From Saccopteryx bilineata (Eukaryota > Chordata > Mammalia > Chiroptera > Emballonuridae), in the NCBI RefSeq assembly GCF_036850765.1, contig NC_089493.1, forward strand, positions 299,563,739-299,627,738: a stretch of 64,000 nucleotides of DNA, written 5' to 3'. The notes beneath the pieces were generated by a model. The model was not told the origin of the DNA and did not search any database. It was given only the letters and a program-made list of their open reading frames with translations. Below are positions 55,795 through 64,000 of this stretch, piece after piece; the first letter of the stretch is position 1; the number at the start of each line of letters is the position of its first letter. The position numbers and the translations under genes were made by a program.

Positions 55795-56180
55795 ACCCCA
55801 GAGTCAATTAAAATACAGCGAGCTTGACATGTGCAGAGTGGAGGGTGATCAAAGTCCCAAATGCCCATACAGCCAGCGACATAAAAACAGTGTGTTTGGC
55901 GGGAGAGTGACACAGTGTAACAGGTCAGATAATTATGAGGAAATCTATGATATATCTGTTGCGATGGCTTATCATGTTCCCATTATCACAGCCATCAAAG
56001 ACCGCGGGAGGGCTGCTTTTCGGCGGGCGGGCGGGCAGGCAGGCACATCCCGGAGCCTGGTGACACTTCGCCATCCTGATACAGATGGCTGCCTTCTCCG
56101 CGGCGCCGCTGAATTAATTTGACATTAAATAGGGTGGCGCGCGGGCCCGCTTGTTTAAATATAGACTTTTTAATTGCAGT
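55795..56180. promoter_or_regulatory. Strong candidate conserved non-coding element
   Basis: About 385 bp with enhancer-like texture: agagtcaattaaaatacagc, gtgatcaaagtcccaaatg, ggtcagataattatgagg, gatggcttatcatgttcc, cgctgaattaatttgacatt and gactttttaattgcagtg. GATA-like (agataa, cttatc), TCF/LEF-like (atcaaag) and TAAT sites occur together. No repeat origin is recognised. Confidence 0.45.
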
Positions 56181-56480
56181 GGGAATAGCCGGGGAGCGTG
56201 TGTGTGCGCGCGCGGGGGAGGAGGGGGGGATGGCTCGTTAGCGAGGCGCCCCCCCCTCCACGCCCACTCCGGGGCGCGCCCGTGTGCGCCCGCGCGCACA
56301 GGAGACCGCGCACGCACGCTTGGTGAGCGATTCTCCGTGGTGCGCAGACGTTGCGCACACATACGACCCACACGCACGCACGCGCGCATGTGTGCGTGCA
56401 CGTGGGGCTCTTGTCTTACCACTTGCGTGAGGACTGGTCTGCGCTCACACGTGTCGCCCCTCCCTCGCCAACCCCGGCGC
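56181..56480. other. CpG-rich, alternating purine-pyrimidine (Z-DNA-prone) island
   Basis: Runs such as gtgtgtgcgcgcgcg (56199), cacgcacgcacgcgcgcatg (about 56370) and tgtgcgtgcacgtg alternate purine and pyrimidine with many CpGs. This may be a small CpG island beside the conserved block. Confidence 0.5.
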
Positions 56481-56489
56481 CCAGTGCTG

Positions 56490-57310
56490 CTGAGCACGTG
56501 TGTTCATTGTGACAGCGACGCCAAGCTCTGCATCCTGCACCTTGATATGTTTTTTTTAAGCTAATGAAGGGCATGTGGATGGGTCTGTGCGCCCAAGGTG
56601 CACGCGCGGAGGGGGACCAAAGCCACGCGTGAGTTTTCCTGGGTACCTGCTGCCTGAAGTGCGCGCGCGCGCACGCATCCTAATTGCGTTCATGGCTTCT
56701 CTCCGTTGTGCACGCTGGTCCCCTCCCCCCCACACACACACACAAACTCACCGCCACAGCTCCTCAAAACCCAGCTAACGACAGCGTTTTCTGCATTAAA
56801 TGCTAATAGGTGTCCGTGTATCCCCTCTGCATGATCGCCATAATTACGGGGGGGATACATGACACACGTTGGGGTGCCATCCGTCTGTCCACACAGTCTG
56901 GGTTCGGTGCCCCCGTGGAGAGGCACATCTGGGCAGGTGCTGGCGACAGAGATGGTCATTTCCAGGTGCGGAGGGTGTTGTTGCTGGGTCATTTTCAGGT
57001 GCGGAGGGTGCGCGCGCGTGCACGCGCACACATGCGCCCTTGCTTAACTGAATCTGGGATTCCTTCTGAAAGCCGCCGAATACTTCCGATACCATCAAGT
57101 TCAAATGGAAAAGAAAGGTGGGGATATTTAGAAGGAACAAAAAGGAAGATTTTATACTGTCTCATTTCAGCTATTTTTTTCCTGCTTTTTCCCAAGCGCC
57201 TTTCCGAAGCCCACAGACACAGAAACCGGCGAAAAGTGCCCATCGCCAAGTTCTATCATATTTACATACATTCTTCCCAGTCTAATGGCTGCCTGTTGTC
57301 CTAGCTTCCC
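56490..57310. promoter_or_regulatory. Further candidate conserved blocks
   Basis: Includes tttttaagctaatgaagggc (56551), gcatcctaattgcgttcatgg (about 56675), ctgcattaaatgctaatagg (about 56791), cgccataattacggg (56838) and the long AT-rich stretch 57040-57290. CG-alternating runs lie between them (56660-56678, 57010-57033). Conservation unproven. Confidence 0.35.
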
Positions 57311-58073
57311 TCGGCACCCTTAATCAGGTGGCTGTTCCCACTCCCTGGTCCCCGTCCCTGGTCCCCACGGGTATCAGTGCCCCGGACAGGCGGCCTGACT
57401 TTGTGTGTCACCCCGTGCCAAAGCAGACGGTCATGTGTGGGCTGGCCGTGACACGTTCATGGAGGACTCTGATATAAGTTGGAACAGGACAGGGAGTTCC
57501 AGATTTTTCTGAGATTTAGACAGGCAATTTCTTTCTTTTCTTTTTTTTAAAGTAACTAGACTAAACTTTAAGACGTGCTCTCTGAACTGACACCTTGTTT
57601 ATCCCTACCGAGCGGCAGGAGGTGACCCAACGCTCCCTCATTTCCATCCACCGTCGCCCAGAGGTGCAAGATTATCTCTTTTCCTTGGCTTGTTACAAGG
57701 GCCACGCTGGCTTTTCCATCATACTTGTTTTCTTCCACTGGGGCGGGCTGGTCAGAATCTCAGAGCGATGGCCTCCGCACACACAGCCGTGCAGAGTGTG
57801 AAGATAACTCACCGGTTGGGTGAGAAACTTCCCCTGCAACGCAAGCCGTCCACCTTTACGCTCATGATGATGTGCAGGAGGCGGATACCTTTTTCTGGAA
57901 AGAGTAAGATGGTCAGTATCAATATTTCACGGTTTCCAATCCGTATCGTCTCCATGGCAAGTAAAGAACCCGTGCAAGTAAAAAACGCCCAGACGATGTG
58001 TGAATGAATGAGCCTGTGTGTTCCGATGAAACTTTATTCACACAAACAAGTCGAGGGCCAGCATCATCTAAAG
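57311..58073. other. Unique sequence, no feature seen
   Basis: No exon or repeat is recognised. gaaactttattcacacaaac near 58027 hints at an old retroposon 3' end on the minus strand. Confidence 0.4.
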
Positions 58074-58461
58074 CAGGGGTCTCAAACTCAACTCAGCATG
58101 TGGGCCGCAGAGCAAGATCACAGCCGTTGGGCGGGCCGCACTAGGTCTACAAAAGGCAACTGTTACGCAACACTTTTCTCACTGCAGTTGAAAACAAAAA
58201 AAAAATCAGTACAACAAGCACAATCGTACATGCAGTTTACTCAGTGTCACAAAACAACCAGAAACTGTAGTTCGCATCACAACTGCTGTTAACTAAGCTA
58301 ATATCTAGCTAGGATGCTAGAGAAATGAAAAATACAAGTAGGCCCCTAGGCTTACTTCATTTTATCCAAAATATTTTGAACTTCGTGGATTAGTCTGCGG
58401 GCCGCACAAAATTGTTCAGCGGGCTGCATGCGGCCTGTGGGCCGCGAGTTTGAGACCCCTG
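58074..58461 (+). mobile_element. Non-autonomous hAT element, family 4
   Basis: Ends caggggtctcaaactc and cgagtttgagacccctg. Perfect 8-bp TSD atctaaag (58066-58073 and 58462-58469). The interior has no transposase. Distinct from family 1 beyond the first few bases. Confidence 0.95.
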
Positions 58462-58469
58462 ATCTAAAG

Positions 58470-59681
58470 CAAGAATTCTCCCTCAGTGGCAATCTCAGCA
58501 CTGCCCGGCAGAACGGAAGTGTCCTCAGACAGGAGAGAAAGGGAACAAGAAGCTTATTTGCATTTTTTTTTAGCTTATTTCGTGAAGACAAAGGGAAAAA
58601 AAAAATCAGCTCTTTGCTGTCCTGATTGGCCGCGTCTTTGCGCATATTTTTCTCTGTGAGAGGATGTCATCTAACGAAGCACGAAACACTGTTTGCAATG
58701 CGACCCTGGTCTCACCGGGGAGGTGTGTCCGAGGCTGCAGGCGGGCTCTGTCTTTCCTGGGAGGACCTGTCGGTGAGCTCCAGCTGATCGAGGTCTGACC
58801 AGAGCCGTGTTGTCCACTCAGCAAGCTCCATTTGGGGCAATATGGGGGTGGGGGTGGGGGGGGTTTGTACTACTCACGGAGCTGAGAAGTCTGCAGGTGT
58901 TTATCCCAAGCCTGTCCCCTGACCCCCGCTCTGCAGGGGGTGCTCCTGGCTGCAGAGGCCAGTTGGGGACCTCCAGGACTGTGTGGGCGGAAGTCCCTGT
59001 GGGAGGGACACCCTCTGCCCCTCTCTGGGCTGTGATGTGGGCTGGATGGAGCAGGTCCAGCACCCTTTGCTGCCGGGGGCCTGAACGTAGCAGGATTTCT
59101 GTGCACCTCGCCCCGCGTGAGCCTGCAGGGACTTCGTGAAAGGGCAGAGAGAGATTCCCCACTGAACGTTGCCGAGGAAACGGCACCTCAGTCCTACGGC
59201 CACAGGAACTGAATTCTGCCGGCACCTGAGCAAGCCTGTGTGTGGGGGGGCTTCTCCCCAGGTCTGCAAGCAAAAGCCGGGGCTGCCAGCCACAGTGGAC
59301 TCCGCCTGACCCCCGACCCACCAGCCAGAAAGCCGACAAATCCACGTTGCCCCTCACAGCTCCGTGCCTGAGCCCTTCTTAGGTGCACCCCCCGGGGAAC
59401 AAGAGACTGTGTCGGGCTATTTGGGGAGTGCACCCCCCTCCCCCGCAGATAAGACCCCCCCCAGGGCCAGCTGCGCGGTGAGGGCTGCAGAAGTGAGGGA
59501 GAGGCCGCGTAGGGGCGACCCCCAGTTCAGACGGATGTCCGTGTCTGTAACGTGTTCCGATTGCTTGACTGATTGGCCACGGGCTTGATTGGCACGGAGG
59601 GTGATTTTCTCTGATCTAGACACGGTCTCCTGTGAATCACAGGAACGGGGCCCTATGTGCAGGTCTGTGACCTCCGACTCC
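58470..59681. other. Unique sequence
   Basis: Overlapping open frames at 58807-59357 on both strands lack domains. A G-run lies near 58846-58865. No exon is supported. Confidence 0.45.
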
Positions 59682-62600
59682 CACCTGGGCCAGGTGTGGG
59701 AGGGGTAAGGGCCCAGGATGCTCACCTGGGCCAGGTGTGAACAGAGCAGGGTTCATGGTGTTCACCTGAGCCATATATAAATGGAGAGGGACCCAGGATG
59801 CTCACCTGGGCCAGATGTGAACAGAGCAGGGTTCATGGTGTTCACCTGAGCCATATATAAATGGAGAGGGACCCAGGATGCTCACCTGGGCCAGATGTGA
59901 ATGGGGCGGGGTTCATGGTGTTCACCTGAGCCATATATAAATGGAGAGGGACCCAGGATGCTCACCTGGGCCAGATGTGAACAGAGCAGGGTTCATGGTG
60001 TTCACCTGAGCCATATATAAATGGAGAGGGACCCAGGATGCTCACCTGGGCCAGGTGTGAATGGAGCAGGGTTCATGGTGTTCACCTGAGCCATATATAA
60101 ATGGAGAGGGACCCAGGGTGCTCACCTGGGCCAGGTGTGCACAGAGCAGGGTTCATGGTGTTCACCTGAGCCATATATAAGTGGAGAGGGACCCAGGATG
60201 CTCACCTGGGCCAGATGTGAATGGGGCAGGGTTCATGGTGTTCACCTGAGCCATATATAAATGGAGAGAGACCCAGGATGCTCACCTGGGCCAGGTGTGA
60301 ATGGGGAAGGGTCCATGGTGTTCACCTGAGCCATATATAAATGGAGAGAGACCCAGGATGCTCACCTGGGCCAGGTGTGAATGAGGCAGGGTTCATGGTG
60401 TTCACCTGAGCCATATATAAATGGAGAGGGACCCAGGATGCTCACCTGGGCCAGGTGTGAATGGGACAGGGTTCATGGTGTTCACCTGAGCCATATATAA
60501 ATGGAGAGGGACCCAGGATGCTCACCTGGGCCAGGTGTGAATGGAGCAGGGTTCATGGTGTTCACCTGAGCCATATATAAATGGAGAGGGACCCAGGATG
60601 CTCACCTGGGCCAGGTGTGAATGGAGCAGGGTCCATGGTGTTCACCTGAGCCATATATAAATGGAGAGGGACCCAGGATGCTCACCTGGGCCAGGTGTGG
60701 ATTGGGGACAGGGTTCATGGTGTTCACCTGAGCCATATATAAATGGAGAGGGACCCAGGATGCTCACCTGGGCCAGGTGTGTATGGAGCAGGGTCCATGG
60801 TGTTCACCTGAGCCATATATAAATGGAGAGGGACCCAGGATGCTCACCTGGGCCAGGTGTGAATGGGGAAGGGTCCATGGTGTTCACCTGAGCCATATAT
60901 AAGTGGAGAGGGACCCAGGATGCTCACCTGGGCCAGATGTGAATGGGACAGGGTTCATGGTGTTCACCTGAGCCATATATAAGTGGAGAGAGACCCAGGA
61001 TGCTCACCTGGGCCAGGTGTGAATGGAGCAGGGTCCATGGTGTTCACCTGAGCCATATATAAATGGAGAGGGACCCAGGATGCTCACCTGGGCCAGGTGT
61101 GAATGGAGCAGGGTCCATGGTGTTCACCTGAGCCATATATAAATGGAGAGGGACCCAGGATGCTCACCTGGGCCAGGTGTGAATGGAGCAGGGTCCATGG
61201 TGTTCACCTGAGCCATATATAAATGGAGAGGGACCCAGGATGCTCACCTGGGCCAGGTGTGCACAGAGCAGGGTTCATGGTGTTCACCTGAGCCATATAT
61301 AAATGGAGAGGGACCCAGGATGCTCACCTGGGCCAGGTGTGAATGGAGCAGGGTTCATGGTGTTCACCTGAGCCATATATAAATGGAGAGGGACCCAGGA
61401 TGCTCACCTGGGCCAGGTGTGGATTGGGGACAGGGTTCATGGTGTTCACCTGAGCCATATATAAATGGAGAGGGACCCAGGATGCTCACCTGGGCCAGGT
61501 GTGCACAGAGCAGGGTTCATGGTGTTCACCTGAGCCATATATAAATGGAGAGGGACCCAGGATGCTCACCTGGGCCAGGTGTGCACAGAGCAGGGTTCAT
61601 GGTGTTCACCTGAGCCATATATAAATGGAGAGGGACCCAGGATGCTCACCTGGGCCAGGTGTGGATTGGGGACAGGGTTCATGGTGTTCACCTGAGCCAT
61701 ATATAAATGGAGAGGGACCCAAGATGCTCACCTGGGCCAGGTGTGCACAGAGCAGGGTTCATGGTGTTCACCTGAGCCATATATAAATGGAGAGGGACCC
61801 AGGATGCTCACCTGGGCCAGGTGTGAATGGGGCAGGGTCCATGGTGTTCACCTGAGCCATATATAAATGGAGAGGGACCCAGGATGCTCACCTGGGCCAG
61901 GTGTGGATTGGGGACAGGGTTCATGGTGTTCACCTGAGCCATATATAAATGGAGAGGGACCCAGGATGCTCACCTGGGCCAGGTGTGAATGGAGCAGGGT
62001 CCATGGTGTTCACCTGAGCCATATATAAATGGAGAGGGACCCAGGATGCTCACCTGGGCCAGGTGTGGATTGGGGACAGGGTTCATGGTGTTCACCTGAG
62101 CCATATATAAATGGAGAGGGACCCAGGATGCTCACCTGGGCCAGGTGTGAATGGAGCAGGGTCCATGGTGTTCACCTGAGCCATATATAAATGGAGAGGG
62201 ACCCAGGATGCTCACCTGGGCCAGGTGTGAATGGGGCAGGGTCCATGGTGTTCACCTGAGCCATATATAAATGGAGAGGGACCCAGGATGCTCACCTGGG
62301 CCAGGTGTGCACAGAGCAGGGTTCATGGTGTTCACCTGAGCCATATATAAATGGAGAGGGACCCAGGATGCTCACCTGGGCCAGGTGTGCACAGAGCAGG
62401 GTTCATGGTGTTCACCTGAGCCATATATAAATGGAGAGGGACCCAGGATGCTCACCTGGGCCAGGTGTGAATGGAGCAGGGTTCATGGTGTTCACCTGAG
62501 CCATATATAAATGGAGAGGGACCCAGGATGCTCACCTGGGCCAGGTGTGAATGAGGCAGGGTTCATGGTGTTCATCTGAGCCATATATAAATGGAGAGAG

Positions 62601-64000
62601 ACCCAGGATGCTCACCTGGGCCAGGTGTGAATGGGACAGGGTCCATGGTGTTCACCTGAGCCATATATAAATGGAGAGGGACCCAGGGTGCTCACCTGGG
62701 CCAGGTGTGAATGGAGCAGGGTTTATGGTGTTCACCTGAGCCATATATAAATGGAGAGGGACCCAGGGTGCTCACCTGGGCCAGGTGTGAATGGGGCAGG
62801 GTCCATGGTGTTCACCTGAGCCATATATAAATGGAGAGGGACCCAGGATGCTCACCTGGGCCAGGTGTGAATGGAGCAGGGTTTATGGTGTTTACCTGAG
62901 CCATATATAAATGGAGAGGGACCCAGGGTGCTCACCTGGGCCAGGTGTGAATGGTGCAGGGTTCATGGTGTTCACCTGAGCCATATATAAATGGAGAGGG
63001 ACCCAGGGTGCTCACCTGGGCCAGGTGTGAATGGAGCAGGGTTTATGGTGTTCACCTGAGCCATATATAAATGGAGAGGGACCCAGGGTGCTCACCTGGG
63101 CCAGGTGTGAATGGGGCAGGGTCCATGGTGTTCACCTGAGCCATATATAAATGGAGAGGGACCCAGGATGCTCACCTGGGCCAGGTGTGAATGGAGCAGG
63201 GTCCATGGTGTTCACCTGAGCCATATATAAATGGAGAGGGACCCAGGATGCTCACCTGGGCCAGGTGTGGATTGGGGACAGGGTTCATGGTGTTCACCTG
63301 AGCCATATATAAATGGAGAGAGACCCAGGATGCTCACCTGGGCCAGGTGTGAATGGGGAAGGGTCCATGGTGTTCACCTGAGCCATATATAAATGGAGAG
63401 GGACCCAGGATGCTCACCTGGGCCAGGTGTGCACGGAGCAGGGTTCATGGTGTTCACCTGAGCCATATATAAATGGAGAGGGACCCAGGATGCTCACCTG
63501 GGCCAGGTGTGGATTGGGGACAGGGTCCATGGTGTTCACCTGAGCCATATATAAATGGAGAGGGACCCAGGATGCTCACCTGGGCCAGGTGTGAATGGAG
63601 CAGGGTCCATGGTGTTCACCTGAGCCATATATAAGTGGAGAGGGACCCAGGATGCTCACCTGGGCCAGGTGTGAATGGGACAGGGTTCATGGTGTTCACC
63701 TGAGCCATATATAAGTGGAGAGGGACCCAGGATGCTCACCTGGGCCAGGTGTGAATGGGGCGGGGTTCATGGTGTTCACCTGAGCCATATATAAATGGAG
63801 AGGGACCCAGGGTGCTCACCTGGGCCAGGTGTGAATGGGGCAGGGTTCATGGTGTTCACCTGAGCCATATATAAATGGAGAGGGACCCAGGGTGCTCACC
63901 TGGGCCAGGTGTGAATGGAGCAGGGTTTATGGTGTTCACCTGAGCCATATATAAATGGAGAGGGACCCAGGGTGCTCACCTGGGCCAGGTGTGAATGGGG
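59682..64000. repeat. 80-bp satellite array, about 54 copies, running off the window
   Basis: The unit includes ctcacctgggccaggtgtga, cagggttcatggtgttcacc and tgagccatatataaatggag, with a period of 80 bp (82 bp in seven units carrying gattggggacag). Every complete unit keeps tatataaa or tatataag and usually three CACCTG/CAGGTG E-boxes, two of them in the near-palindrome cacctgggccaggtg. Variation is concentrated in the 15-17 bp between the E-boxes. Stops occur in all frames, so it is non-coding. The right boundary is outside the window. Confidence 0.97.

Noticed and set aside
56151..56564. Cys/Arg-rich open frame of 137 codons
   Set aside because: Falls in alternating CG/CA sequence beside a likely regulatory block. 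Composition explains the open frame.
59682..64000. An array of genuine promoters
   Set aside because: TATA-like motifs are inherited by tandem duplication. There is no evidence of start sites or downstream genes, so I kept it as a satellite with a finding about possible function.

Overview
This window is vertebrate, specifically mammalian, non-coding DNA, and almost certainly from a bat. The evidence is several families of tRNA-derived SINEs with intact A- and B-box-like heads and pyrimidine-rich bodies, several non-autonomous hAT transposons with 8-bp target-site duplications (TSDs), three mariner/Tc1-type elements with TA duplications, 3' fragments of L1, and one MaLR-type LTR fragment. Young SINEs together with hAT and mariner DNA transposons fit Chiroptera. 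An emballonurid-like bat is my best guess, at low confidence. I found no protein-coding exon, rRNA gene, functional tRNA gene, CRISPR array or bacterial-type operon. The long open frames lie in tandem repeats or GC-rich unique DNA and are not genes.

Layout: 0-10 kb has a partial SINE, a 54-bp minisatellite (23 copies), a candidate conserved element near 3.1 kb, CTTC/TATC microsatellites, a hAT element and an 89-bp minisatellite (23 copies). 10-20 kb has SINEs, a large inverted duplication (about 650-bp arms) enclosing a mariner element, L1 fragments, a 450-bp purine tract and a CATC array. 20-30 kb has SINEs, a hAT element, a 1.26-kb polypyrimidine tract, a TAAT-rich candidate regulatory element, and a second mariner copy inside an L1 3' fragment. 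30-45 kb has a 57-bp minisatellite split by a SINE, an L1 ORF2/3' remnant split by a SINE, a TTCC tract and a 26-bp hairpin-forming minisatellite. 45-59 kb has a hAT element inserted at the exact end of a degenerate mariner, a 47-bp minisatellite, a SINE-mediated inversion, GGAT arrays, a MaLR LTR piece and a cluster of AT-rich candidate conserved blocks at 55.8-57.3 kb. From 59.68 kb to the window end runs an 80-bp satellite of about 54 copies, each with a TATA-box-like motif and several CACCTG/CAGGTG E-boxes.

The density of GC-rich minisatellites, the long G and C runs, and scattered islands of AT-rich, TAAT-containing sequence resemble a subtelomeric or pseudoautosomal gene desert near a developmental gene. 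That placement is inference. The best-supported structural results are a 509-bp inversion between two opposed SINEs, shown by swapped target duplications; an inverted duplication whose arms gained different transposons; a nested hAT-into-mariner insertion; and the E-box/TATA satellite.
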